Of a stretch of DNA of 64,000 bases, positions 16,384 to 24,743 are shown piece after piece. Numbering within the stretch: the stretch's first letter is position 1; each line of letters starts with the position of its first letter. The position numbers and the translations under genes are program-made. Under the pieces are notes generated by a model that was not told the DNA's origin, searched no databases, and saw nothing but the letters and a program-made list of their open reading frames with translations. Source of the DNA: Streptomyces ochraceiscleroticus (GTDB taxonomy: Bacteria; Actinomycetota; Actinomycetes; Streptomycetales; Streptomycetaceae); the NCBI RefSeq assembly GCF_000720485.1, contig NZ_JOAX01000004.1, positions 248,001-312,000 of the forward strand, in the 5' to 3' direction.

Positions 16384-17774
16384 CCCTCCCCCTGGCGTCG
16401 CGCCCCCGTAACGCCGAAGCGCTGCTGACCGCACTCCGCGGCGAATTGCCCGACGCCGTCCTCACCATCGGCCCCGAGGCCACCGTCCCGTATGCCGCCG
16501 ACCGTTCCGGCAGCCATGCCGAGGGCGCGCCCCTGGCCGTCGTGCACGCCGCGCACGCCGACCACGTACGGACAACGCTGCGGCACGCCGACGCCCTGCG
16601 GATACCGGTGGTACCGCGCGGGGCCGGGACCGGCCTGTCGGGCGGGGCGAACGCGGGGACGGGCAGCGTCGTCATCGACCTGTCACGAATGAACCGCATC
16701 CTGGAACTGAACCCGCAGGACCAGCTCGCCGTCGTCGAGCCGGGCGTGATCACCGCCGATCTGGACCGCGCGGCGGGCGAGTTCGGGCTTCGGTACGCAC
16801 CCGATCCGGCGAGCGCGGCGCTGTCCACCGTGGGCGGGAACATCGCGACCAACGCGGGCGGGCTGCGCTGCGCGAAGTACGGCGTCACCCGGGACGCGGT
16901 ACTGGGGCTCGACGTGGTGCTCGCGGACGGGACGCCGGTACGGACCGGCCGACGCACCGTCAAGGGCGTCACCGGTTACGACCTGACGGCGCTGCTCACC
17001 GGCTCCGAGGGCACCCTGGGCGTGATCACCGCCGCGACCGTACGACTGCGGCCGGTGCCCGAGACGACCGTCACCGTCGCCGCCTCCTTCGACACCTTCG
17101 CCGAGGGGGCCGAGGCCGTCTCCGCGCTCATCGCCGCCCGGATCGAACCCGCCATGGCGGAGCTGCTGGACGGGCCGGTGCTGGCCGCCGTGGACGAGGC
17201 GCAGGCCACGGATCTGCGGTCGCGCGGCGGCGCCCTGTTGCTCCTGCAGTGCGACGGCCGGGCCGCGGCGGCCGAGGCGGAACTGGCGGTGCCGCTGCTG
17301 CGCGACCGGGCGGCCACCGTCGAGATCACCGACGACCCGACGGAGGCCGACCGGCTGCTCGCCGCACGCCGGCTCGCCCTGCCCTCCCTGGAACGGCTGG
17401 GACGCGTACTGATCGAGGACATCGCCGTGCCCAGGGCCCGACTCGCCGAAGCGGTAAGGGAAATCACGGCCGCCGGCGAGCGGCACGGCGTACGCATCTT
17501 CACCTTCGCGCACGCCGCCGACGGCAATCTCCACCCCATCCTCGTCGTGGACCCGGACCTCCCGGGGATCCCCGACCCGGCCTGGCGCGCGGCGGGCGAC
17601 ATCTTCACCGCGGCCCTCCGCCTCGGCGGCACACTCACCGGCGAGCACGGCGTGGGCACCCTGAAGCAGCAGTGGCTGGGCGCCGAACTCGGCCCGGCAC
17701 AGCACGCACTGCAGCGCCGTCTCAAGGCAGCCTTCGACCCGCACGGCACCCTCAACCCGGGAAAGGCACTGTGA
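16380..17774 (+). CDS. FAD-linked 2-hydroxyacid oxidase/dehydrogenase (GlcD/Dld-like)
   Basis: A 464-residue flavoenzyme of the FAD-binding-4/FAD-oxidase-C family. The FAD domain shows PVVPRGAGTGLSGGAN and GGNIATNAGGLRCAKYG. The C-terminal cap contains FTFAHAADGNLHP and TGEHGVGTLK, which hold the catalytic His and metal-binding positions of GlcD and D-lactate dehydrogenases. Such enzymes oxidise 2-hydroxyacids. As the last gene of an organosulfur operon it may act on a sulfonated hydroxyacid or on a product of C-S cleavage, but this is inference. ATG 16380 overlaps the upstream stop. Confidence 0.85.
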   Translation: MTLPLASRPRNAEALLTALRGELPDAVLTIGPEATVPYAADRSGSHAEGAPLAVVHAAHADHVRTTLRHADALRIPVVPRGAGTGLSGGANAGTGSVVIDLSRMNRILELNPQDQLAVVEPGVITADLDRAAGEFGLRYAPDPASAALSTVGGNIATNAGGLRCAKYGVTRDAVLGLDVVLADGTPVRTGRRTVKGVTGYDLTALLTGSEGTLGVITAATVRLRPVPETTVTVAASFDTFAEGAEAVSALIAARIEPAMAELLDGPVLAAVDEAQATDLRSRGGALLLLQCDGRAAAAEAELAVPLLRDRAATVEITDDPTEADRLLAARRLALPSLERLGRVLIEDIAVPRARLAEAVREITAAGERHGVRIFTFAHAADGNLHPILVVDPDLPGIPDPAWRAAGDIFTAALRLGGTLTGEHGVGTLKQQWLGAELGPAQHALQRRLKAAFDPHGTLNPGKAL

Positions 17775-17844
17775 GCCGGCTGCCGGCCCAGGTCGTTGGC
17801 GACGGCCGACCGAGACAGCGTCGCGGTGACCTTGACCTGGTCCG

Positions 17845-18781
17845 TCACGCGCAGCGCACCCCGGCCAGCTCCTCGGACAGTTCCCAGATCCGATGGGCGT
17901 CGTTCGTGCTGCGCAGACGGCTGTAGAGCTTCTGCTGCGCGGGAGGGCCGCCCAGGTGGCCCGGGCCGCTGGGGCCGTAGAACGCTCCGCGTTCGGCGTG
18001 CGGCGAGGTAGCCGCGTACAGCGCGGGGAGCGGTGCGGTGCGGACCGTGCCGAAGAGGATGCCGCGGGCGGACAGGGCGCGGATGACGCGTACGCCCCAG
18101 GTGTCCCGCGCACGGCCCACTTCGGGGCGGGCGGCGAGCAGGTTCGTGGGGGCGACGCCCGGGTGGGACAGGTTGCTGGTGATGCCCCAGTCACCGGCTG
18201 CGCTGCGGCGGTCGAGTTCCCTGCCGAAGAGGCCGAACGCGATCTTCGACTGGCTGTAGGCGCATGCCGTCGTAGGAGCGTTCCCAGTGCAGGTCGTCCC
18301 AGTTGACGGCGTTGCGGTTCGCCGCGACGCTGATCTGCGACGTCACGCGCGCCCGACCGGCCCGCAACAGAGGCAGCAGGTGGGCGACGAGGGCGAAGTG
18401 GCCGAGGTGGTTGGTGCCGAATTGCAGCTCGTACCCGTCCGCGGTCGTCTGCCGCTCGGGCGGTGTCATGACGCCGGCGTTGTTGACGAGCAGGTGGATC
18501 GGGCGGTCCTCCGCCAGCAGAGTCCTGCCCAGCGCGGCCACGGACGCGAGCGAGGACAGGTCCAGCGTACGCAGTGACACGTTTGCTTCGGGGACCTGCG
18601 CACGGATCGCGTCGAGAGCCGCCTCGCCCTTGCGCGGGTTGCGGACCGGCAGGAGCACCTCTGCGGCGGCGGCCGCGAGGCGGGTCGCGATGCCGAGTCC
18701 GATGCCGTCGCTCGCGCCGGTGACGACCGCGCGCTTGCCGGACAGATCGGGGACGGTGATGTCGAAGTCGGTGCGTGGCAT
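17845..18781 (-). pseudogene. short-chain dehydrogenase/reductase, frameshifted
   Basis: The N-terminal part (from ATG 18781) has the SDR cofactor motif [10 protein letters not shown], the NNAG motif and the DLSSL segment of NADP-dependent retinol-dehydrogenase-like SDRs. The frame breaks near 18262: after SYDGM the catalytic segment [16 protein letters not shown] is found only in a second frame, which continues to the stop at 17845 (WELSEELAGVRC). The DNA reads ATGCGCCTAC where ATGCGCGCCTAC would restore the frame, that is, loss of a GC pair in a GCGC run. A sequencing error is possible. The gene is divergent from an XRE regulator, a common pairing. Confidence 0.8.
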
Positions 18782-19031
18782 GGGTGAAGCTCCCTCGGTG
18801 TCGTTGCTTCCACCGTGACCGAACCCGCCGACGCGGTGCAGGGCCTGCCGATCCCCTGATCCGGAGGTCGTGGCTACGGCGGCCTCCTGCCGTTTCCCCA
18901 GGCCGGCACCGGTTGTCGAGCAGGCTGTGCCGCCTCATGCGCCGGAGAGGGGGATCGACAATCCGTGGCTGCGCCACCGCAGCGGCGATAGAAATAGAAG
19001 CGGCACAAAAGAGCACACAGGAGAGGACCCA
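18782..19031. promoter_or_regulatory. divergent promoter region of SDR and XRE genes
   Basis: The 250-bp intergenic region contains a spaced imperfect inverted repeat, GTTGTCGA at 18912-18919 and TCGACAAT at 18955-18962. It is a candidate operator for the XRE regulator controlling both itself and the SDR gene. Confidence 0.35.
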
Positions 19032-19874
19032 ATGGAGATCGATCGGACCGGGCTGGCTGCCTTCCTCCGGCGCCGGCGGGAGCTGCTGCAGCCCGAGGAC
19101 GTCGGACTCCCGCGGGGACAACGCCGCAGGACCAGTGGCCTGCGGCGCGAGGAGGTCGCGGCACTGTGCCACATGTCTACCGACTACTACGCGCGGCTGG
19201 AACGGGAGCGCGGCCCGCAACCCTCCGAGCAGATGGTCGCCTCGATCGCGCAGGGCCTGCGACTGTCCCTGACCGAGCGTGACCATCTCTTCCGGCTGGC
19301 CGGACACCACCCACCCGTCCGCGGCGCGGCCGGCGAACACATCGGCCCCGGCCTGCTGCGCATCCTCGACCGCCTCGCCGACACCCCCGCCGAGATCGTC
19401 ACCGAGCTCGGGGAGACCTTGCGCCAGACCCCGCTCGGCGTGGCGCTGACCGGCGACACCACCCGGTTCACCGGACCGGAACGGAGCATCGGCTTCCGCT
19501 GGTTCACCCTGCCGGCCACCCGCGCGCTGTACGCGCCGGAGGACCACGCCCACCTCTCCCGCATGTTCACCTCCGGACTGCGCCAGATCGCCACGCTGAG
19601 GGGCCCGGGCTCCCGGGCGGCTCACTACGCCGACCTCCTCCTGAAACGCAGCGAGGAGTTCCGCAGCCTGTGGGACACGCACGAGGTGGGCGTCCGCCCC
19701 GCCCAGGTCAAACACTTTCTCCACCCTGAGGTCGGGCCCCTGGAGCTGAACTGCCAGACCCTCCTCGACCCCGACCAGTCACACCACCTGCTCGTCTACA
19801 CCGCCACCCCCGGCTCCGAAAGCCACGACAAACTGCGCCTGCTCTCCGTCATCGGCACCCGGACAGTCGGCTGA
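19032..19874 (+). CDS. XRE-family regulator with MmyB-like ligand domain
   Basis: A 280-residue regulator. The N-terminal helix-turn-helix (about residues 8-75) contains TSGLRREEVAALCHMSTDYYARLERERG, typical of the actinobacterial MmyB-like group. The C-terminal domain (about 110-275) includes IGFRWFTLPATRALY and the terminal LLVYTATPGSESHDKLRLLS, matching the family's PAS-like lipid- or small-molecule-binding domain. ATG 19032 has GAGAGGA at the right distance. Such genes are typically divergent from an oxidoreductase they control, here the broken SDR gene. A related but broken regulator lies at 41928-42800. Confidence 0.88.
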   Translation: MEIDRTGLAAFLRRRRELLQPEDVGLPRGQRRRTSGLRREEVAALCHMSTDYYARLERERGPQPSEQMVASIAQGLRLSLTERDHLFRLAGHHPPVRGAAGEHIGPGLLRILDRLADTPAEIVTELGETLRQTPLGVALTGDTTRFTGPERSIGFRWFTLPATRALYAPEDHAHLSRMFTSGLRQIATLRGPGSRAAHYADLLLKRSEEFRSLWDTHEVGVRPAQVKHFLHPEVGPLELNCQTLLDPDQSHHLLVYTATPGSESHDKLRLLSVIGTRTVG

Positions 19875-20233
19875 CTCCGCCGCGGACGCGGTTACAGACG
19901 CGCGGAGGAGGAACCAGCCGCCCGGAGGCCTTCAGGGAAGGCGGCCGGCGCGGCTCCGCATGCGATCACTCCCCATCCGTCACCGTGAGCACCGACGCGC
20001 TCCCCAGCCTCACCACCGATGACACCGGCAGCGCTACCGGCCAACTGCTCACCGCCGCCAGCTTCACGCTGCCGCGCAGCCAGCGTCAGCCGTGGAAGAC
20101 CCTGGGCCGGCCCCGCTTGGTCGACTTCCACGTCCGCATCGACCACGACGGGCAGCACATCGGTGTACCTCCGCCATGAGGAACGACACTCCCGGCTTCA
20201 CCAGATCAAACGGCCAGCCATCTGAATGCTCTA
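19875..20233. other. gene-poor stretch before the CHAT island
   Basis: No convincing gene. A 64-codon frame from GTG 19985 (start STDALPSLTTDD, then TAASFTLPRSQRQPW) has no recognisable relatives and no clear ribosome-binding site. It could be a fragment of a larger lost gene. The reverse strand just to the right encodes the fragment described under the repeat at 20234. Confidence 0.35.
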
Positions 20234-20274
20234 AGAAGGCTTCCGCATACCGGTCGATGGGCGTGGTCAGTCGA
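20234..20274. repeat. left 41-bp direct repeat flanking the CHAT island
   Basis: This copy matches 24234-24274 at 36 of 41 positions, in the same orientation and exactly 4,000 bp apart. On the reverse strand both copies can be read as a TPIDRY-x-EAF peptide, with some changes synonymous. They may therefore be two diverged fragments of one gene family rather than att sites. Confidence 0.7.
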
Positions 20275-20356
20275 ACTGGGTTCTGGATCCTGTGATCGCG
20301 GCGGCGTCGGCGCATGAGAACAGGCACTGGTTGCGGTTTTCGTAACGCGGGCCCGG

Positions 20357-21001
20357 TCAACCGAAGCGGGCGACGGTAGTGGTCGCGTCGCGGCCCACGG
20401 CGCGGGTGTTCCAGAGCAGCCCCTGCGCCACGATGTCCGCCTTGATGCCGATGGTGCCGGACAGCGCCGTGCCCCGCGGCGTCTTCGCGACCAAATGCAG
20501 CAGCTGCACGCCAGCCAGCGCGTCGGCCCGCGCGGGGTTGAACTCCCAGGCCGCCTCGTCCAGCCCCACGCCGAACGCGAGCACGCTCGGCCGGCGGATG
20601 ATGTACTCACTGCTCCGCTGGTGATTGGCGGAGATCTCCACGACGTTGGGCTTCAGTCCGGCGCCAACGGAGATGGCGGAGCTGACCTTGATCTCGTCAT
20701 CGACCCGATCGGGGTCGAGTGACCAGCAGGTGCCGCCCGCCATGTCGATCTCGACCGCCATGAAGCGGACTTTGGTCGCCTCGGTCGGCCGTACGCTCAC
20801 CGGGATCCGCACGAGTGTGAAGTCGTGGTCGGCGACGAGCTGACTCACCTGGGCGTCGAGGTCCGAACCGGCGAGCTTGACGGCGTCGAACGTGAGCACC
20901 TCGCCGATCCGCAGGATGCCGTCGAACCCGGTCTCGGGCTCCATGACCGGCGACGCGAGGTCGAGGTGCAGGTCGTTGCCCGGGATCTCGGTCAGTTCCA
21001 T
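20357..21001 (-). CDS. 214-aa protein of unknown function encoded downstream of a TPR-CHAT protease
   Basis: I do not recognise this protein. It has 214 residues, no signal peptide and no long hydrophobic segment. Alternating hydrophobic stretches such as FTLVRIPVSVRP, VRFMAVEIDMAGG and SVLAFGVGLDEAAWEFNP suggest a mostly beta fold. The C-terminal 40 residues are Thr/Ala/Gly-rich. The start is ATG 21001, only four bases after the stop of the CHAT protease gene, so the two are translationally coupled. In other bacterial systems small proteins encoded next to caspase-like CHAT proteases are their cleavage substrates or effectors. That is my inference here and no cleavage site can be picked from one sequence. 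Confidence 0.7.
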   Translation of the reverse strand: MELTEIPGNDLHLDLASPVMEPETGFDGILRIGEVLTFDAVKLAGSDLDAQVSQLVADHDFTLVRIPVSVRPTEATKVRFMAVEIDMAGGTCWSLDPDRVDDEIKVSSAISVGAGLKPNVVEISANHQRSSEYIIRRPSVLAFGVGLDEAAWEFNPARADALAGVQLLHLVAKTPRGTALSGTIGIKADIVAQGLLWNTRAVGRDATTTVARFG

Positions 21002-21005
21002 GTGT

Positions 21006-23234
21006 TCACTCCGCTTCCCAATACCGCTCGACGAAGGCCGCCACCGCGTCCACCTCCGTGAGGAAGTTGCCGACGCCCTGGAAGGCCGCCCAGGTCCGCG
21101 GGCTCAGACCGCGCGACCGCGCGACCTGCTTGGTCTGATGCAGCGCGTCCAACAGCGTTGCACCGCAAGCGAGCCTCCGGTAGAACTCTGCCACCATCAG
21201 CTCCGTCTCGTCCGCCGGCACCGGCCACAGGGTGCCGACGACGCACCGGGCCCCGGCGAACAGGAAGGCGCGGCCGATGCTGATCAGCCCCTCGCCGCTC
21301 GATGTCGGCCCAAGCGAGGTGCTGCAGGCCGCCAGGAACACCAGCTCGGCGGTCAGCGGCACCGTCGCGATGTCGGCGACGCGTACGTACACCGGTGCGC
21401 CGGCCCCGTCGCACAGCAGCACCGCCGGCTCCTGCCCCGCGTGGGCCGTCGCGTGCGCAGCGACGTGCACATGGGTCGCTGTCGGCAGCGCCGCCCGCAG
21501 GGCCGGCCACGTCGCCGCGGGGCCGAGCAACGGCGGCCGCGTCGCGGGGAACAGCCCGGCGATCACCGCTGCCTGCCGCTCGGCGCCCGGCAGGTCGGGC
21601 AGGTGCGCGCCAAGCTCGGGTCGCGCCACGACGACCGGCCCCGGCTCGGCGTCGGACTGCTGACCGCGCATCGCTCGCAACACGTGGATGCCGGGCGCGG
21701 CGACGACGGGGGCGGCGTCGCCGAGGTACCCGCCGCCTGGCAACGGCAGCGCGTCGAAGGGCAGCGCCCAGAGCGGACCGTCGGGGAGGACAAGTACGGC
21801 CCGTGCGCCGCTCGGGTCGATGTCCCGCAGCAGCATCGCCGCAAGCGCCTTCGCGTTGTCCTCCCGCGCACCCCGGCGAGAGGGCGTCGCCAGCAGGTCG
21901 AACGTCATGTCCTGGACGAGCGCCCGCAGTCCGTCGGCGCCGATGTCGATCCGACGGGAGCTGAGGTGCCCGCCCCGGCCGTGTATCAGGAAGGTGGCGT
22001 TCGGCCCAACGAAGAAGCTCAGCAGCAGCACGTCGGGCGCGGTGGCGCCGACAATGCCTTGCGGATGGAACCGCCCAGGCTCGGGGACCGGCACCAGCGG
22101 CGTCAGCGTCTCCGCCCAGTACCGGGCCCGGCCGCGCTCGACAAGCTCGAATGCCTCGTCGATCCACCTCTCGTGCATGCTGAGGTACAGGTGTAGCTCA
22201 ATGAGCGTGCGGTAGCTGTCGAAGCCGCCGGAGTGCTCGTCCTCGCGGTGGCCGACATTGGGCCGGACCTGCTCGTACAGAGCGATGCCGCGGCGCAGCG
22301 CCGCCCGCGCCCGGCGGAAGTCACGCTGCACGAGGCGCGTCAGGGCGATGTGCCGCAGCACCCAGAGGATCTTCAGCGACCGCGGGGTGAGCTGCAGGTA
22401 CAGCTTCAGCGCCCGCTTGAGGTGGGCGACCGAGTCGTCGAGCCGCCCGGCCCGCTGCAGGACGACGCCGAGGTTGTACTCCGTTATCGCCAGGCTCTCC
22501 GACTCCGCCTCGCGGCTGAGCAGGTCGGCGGACTCTGTCAGGTACGCGAGGGCGCGGTCAGGCTCACCGAGGTCGAAGTACAGCATGCCGATGTTGCTGG
22601 CTGCGACGCCGGCCAGCTGGAGTTTGCCCGCAGCCTTCGCCCGGCGCAGTGCGTCCTCGAACCGGGCAATCGCTTCGGGCTCAGGCTCGCCGAGGATCGA
22701 CCGGGCCCACGCCGTGTTGTTCAGCGCCGTGAGGTCGCCGTGCGCCGTCGACAGGAGGCTCAGCAGGGCCTGTGCCTCGGGGTGCTGGCCGCGGTTGTGC
22801 AGGAAGTCGGCGTAGTTGGTGCGCAGCGTCTGGATGGCCTCCGAGGCGGCGCCGTCGTCAAGGCCCCCCGCCATCGCCAGCGCCGCGGTGTAGTCCTCCT
22901 GCGCGCCGACGAGGTCGCCGAGTGCCTCCTTGGCGAGGGCACGGTTGCCGAGGGCGCGGGCGAGGCTGAGGTTTGGCCCGGCGACCCGGCGGCCCTCGGC
23001 AACGCTGCGCTCGGCGTACGCAAGGCTCTCCGGAAACCGGCCGAGGCCGTACGCCGAGACCGCCGCGAAACCGAGCACGGTACTGCGGAACGTCGCGTCC
23101 ACCTCCGGCTCCATCTCGCGGGCGCCCAGCGCGTCGAGGACGGCCGGCGCGTGCTCGAGCACCTGGTCGTACCGGCGTGCGTCAACGAGGGCCCGCAAGA
23201 CCAATGCGCTGAACAGCGCAGCCTCAGAGGTCAT
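21006..23234 (-). CDS. TPR-CHAT domain protein (caspase-like cysteine protease)
   Basis: A 742-residue protein. Residues of about 10-390 are helical TPR-like repeats, with units such as ALGNRALAKEALGDLVGAQEDY and ASNIGMLYFDLGEPDRALAYL. The C-terminal 300 residues are a CHAT domain: VLVLPDGPLWALPFDALPLP, the catalytic His in HVHVAAHAT (H594), the catalytic Cys in LVFLAACSTS (C637), and the closing GTLWPVPADET. CHAT proteins are caspase/separase-clan cysteine proteases, often sensors or executioners in bacterial conflict systems, with TPRs as the sensing platform. ATG 23234 overlaps the upstream gene by 11 bases; longer in-frame starts would lie inside that gene. Both catalytic residues are intact, so it is likely active. 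Confidence 0.88.
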   Translation of the reverse strand: MTSEAALFSALVLRALVDARRYDQVLEHAPAVLDALGAREMEPEVDATFRSTVLGFAAVSAYGLGRFPESLAYAERSVAEGRRVAGPNLSLARALGNRALAKEALGDLVGAQEDYTAALAMAGGLDDGAASEAIQTLRTNYADFLHNRGQHPEAQALLSLLSTAHGDLTALNNTAWARSILGEPEPEAIARFEDALRRAKAAGKLQLAGVAASNIGMLYFDLGEPDRALAYLTESADLLSREAESESLAITEYNLGVVLQRAGRLDDSVAHLKRALKLYLQLTPRSLKILWVLRHIALTRLVQRDFRRARAALRRGIALYEQVRPNVGHREDEHSGGFDSYRTLIELHLYLSMHERWIDEAFELVERGRARYWAETLTPLVPVPEPGRFHPQGIVGATAPDVLLLSFFVGPNATFLIHGRGGHLSSRRIDIGADGLRALVQDMTFDLLATPSRRGAREDNAKALAAMLLRDIDPSGARAVLVLPDGPLWALPFDALPLPGGGYLGDAAPVVAAPGIHVLRAMRGQQSDAEPGPVVVARPELGAHLPDLPGAERQAAVIAGLFPATRPPLLGPAATWPALRAALPTATHVHVAAHATAHAGQEPAVLLCDGAGAPVYVRVADIATVPLTAELVFLAACSTSLGPTSSGEGLISIGRAFLFAGARCVVGTLWPVPADETELMVAEFYRRLACGATLLDALHQTKQVARSRGLSPRTWAAFQGVGNFLTEVDAVAAFVERYWEAE

Positions 23235-24036
23235 CGTCGGGGACCTCGTCGGTGAAACGCCCGACCGCCCGGGCCAGCGAGGACTCGTCTTCGGCGGTCC
23301 ACGACCCGCTTGAGCGCAGCCGCGCCGCCAGCCGGCGGCGGACGTCGAGCCACGCGGCGGTATCGACCGGCGGCGGCAGTCCGCGCAGGAGGACCTTGGC
23401 CATGAGCAACGCGCCGTTGGCATCGGCGAGAAGGGCGCACTCGGTGAGCAGCATGACGTGGCCGGTGCGCGGCTCGTCGATCTCGTCCATGTTTCGGTAG
23501 TAGTCGGCGAACATGAACATGACCGCTGCGTCGGACATGAGCGCCTGCGTCTGCGACCGGCGCAGGTAGGCCACCGCCGTCTCGTAAGTGAAGCCGTCGT
23601 CGCCGAGTTTCATGTCGAGCGCGATGCAGAGGTACAGGAGCCGGTTGCTGATCACGTTGATGTCCTGCGGGCGCCCCCGTAATGCGTGCCGCATCTGCAC
23701 TGCGGCGTCCCGGATTGCGTCCAGCAGAGGCGCACCCTCGTCATTGGACCGACCGGCAGGCAGTTTGTCGATCAGAAACTCGAGCCAACCCTCGTGCTGC
23801 AGGGTGGCGCGGTTGCGCTCCACGAAGGCCACGATCTCGTCGCGCTCGAGGGAACGCTGCGGCAGTCGGTGGACCAGCGCCGCCATGAACAGCGCCAGTC
23901 CGCGTTCACCGGTCGCGGCACGCAGGTCAAGGCGGGCCAGCGGATCGTCGGGCAGCATGCTGCCGAACAGCACGTTCGCGATCTCGTCAGGGCTCTTACT
24001 GAGTTCCACGCTCACGTACTGATCGCTCGGGTCCAC
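23224..24036 (-). CDS. 270-aa helical protein of unknown function, first gene of the CHAT operon
   Basis: I do not recognise the family. The protein has 270 residues, acidic ends and predominantly helical character. It carries segments such as LALFMAALVHRLPQRSLERDE, NRLLYLCIALDMKLGDDGFTYETAVAYLRRS and MLLTECALLADANGALLMAKVLL, and has no signal peptide or membrane helix. It could be a second helical sensor or adaptor for the TPR-CHAT protein encoded next, whose start lies within its last codons (11-base overlap). ATG 24036 is the only convincing start. Upstream is the 200-bp non-coding stretch that ends at the right-hand direct repeat, which presumably holds the operon promoter. Confidence 0.75.
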   Translation of the reverse strand: MDPSDQYVSVELSKSPDEIANVLFGSMLPDDPLARLDLRAATGERGLALFMAALVHRLPQRSLERDEIVAFVERNRATLQHEGWLEFLIDKLPAGRSNDEGAPLLDAIRDAAVQMRHALRGRPQDINVISNRLLYLCIALDMKLGDDGFTYETAVAYLRRSQTQALMSDAAVMFMFADYYRNMDEIDEPRTGHVMLLTECALLADANGALLMAKVLLRGLPPPVDTAAWLDVRRRLAARLRSSGSWTAEDESSLARAVGRFTDEVPDDDL

Positions 24037-24233
24037 GTTGAGTCCGTAGGTTGCGACGATGTCTGACAGCGAGGATAGCGGCCAGCTCGCACGGCGATAA
24101 GGTCTTTTAGTAGGCGCAAACCCTGGCCTGCCTGTGCTTCACGCGCGTGGCTTTCACGATTCACCCGCGTAGAACACCTGGTGAGTCATGGTCAGCACCA
24201 TTGGAGGTCTCCTGGCTAGGTTGATTACCTGTC
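24037..24233. promoter_or_regulatory. presumed promoter region of the CHAT operon
   Basis: No gene is supported. The stretch is less GC-rich than its surroundings (for example TAAGGTCTTTTAGTAGG near 24098 and CTAGGTTGATTACCTGTCAG near 24216) and lies between the right repeat and the first operon gene. I infer promoter elements but cannot define them. Confidence 0.4.
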
Positions 24234-24274
24234 AGAAGGCCTCCATATAACGGTCGATGGGCGTGGCCAGTCGA
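24234..24274. repeat. right 41-bp direct repeat flanking the CHAT island
   Basis: Partner of 20234-24274's left copy at 20234-20274, with 36 of 41 positions identical. On the reverse strand it reads TPIDRYMEAF followed by a stop. The adjacent 24262-24396 on the reverse strand has an open frame beginning DRTAAHLRTLHEAHGVHLP that looks like part of a decayed gene. Confidence 0.7.
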
Positions 24275-24405
24275 GCAGCCGGTCGGCCGTATCCACTGCG
24301 CGGTCGATCACGGCAGGCGGGGTGGACTGTTCCAGCGCGGGCAGGTGCACTCCGTGCGCCTCGTGCAGCGTGCGCAGGTGCGCGGCGGTACGATCCGGGG
24401 GCGCC

Positions 24406-24653
24406 GCCGAGGGCTACGACTACCGCCACCTGCGACGATGATGGGCTGGCCGCGGGATCCGCCATCGCCTGGCCCGCAAGGCACCGCATCCTCGCAGCGG
24501 CTGGGTCGGCGCCGCTGGGTCGTGAGGCGCACCGTCTCCTGGCTGTCCGGACGCCGACGTCTCCATCGCCGCTACGCACCCAAGCCCGAGCACTTCCTCG
24601 CCTTCGTCGTCTCCGCGGCAACCCTCATCCGCCACCGCCGAATCGCCGAATGA
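24406..24653 (+). pseudogene. IS5-type transposase C-terminal remnant
   Basis: The frame reads AEGYDYRHLRR, then a TGA at 24439-24441, then WAGRGIRHRLARK. After one lost base near 24479 it continues as SSQRLGRRRWVVRRTVSWLSG and then RRLHRRYAPKPEHFLAFV to a stop at 24653. The RLGRxRWVVERTxSWLxxxRRLxxRYE segment is the hallmark C-terminus of IS5-group transposases. With an internal stop, a frameshift and no N-terminal part it is inactive. It sits directly outside the right repeat of the CHAT island and may mark how that DNA arrived. Confidence 0.8.
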
Positions 24654-24743
24654 GAACCTCTGACAGAACGAACGGCTCGGCCTCTCAGACGGCCACCATG
24701 CGGTGGCGCCGGCCGGGGTCGGCGGGCGAGGGTGCCCTGCTGC

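Noticed and set aside
16683..19724. 1013-codon reverse frame
   Set aside because: It runs opposite the GlcD-like gene and across an intergenic region and the XRE gene; low-complexity translation only.
19985..20179. 64-codon frame from a GTG
   Set aside because: No ribosome-binding site and no family; noted as a possible fragment only.
20234..24274. Interpreting the 41-bp repeats as certain integrase attachment sites
   Set aside because: No integrase is present, and both copies can be read as a short conserved peptide on the reverse strand, so duplicated gene fragments are an equally good explanation.
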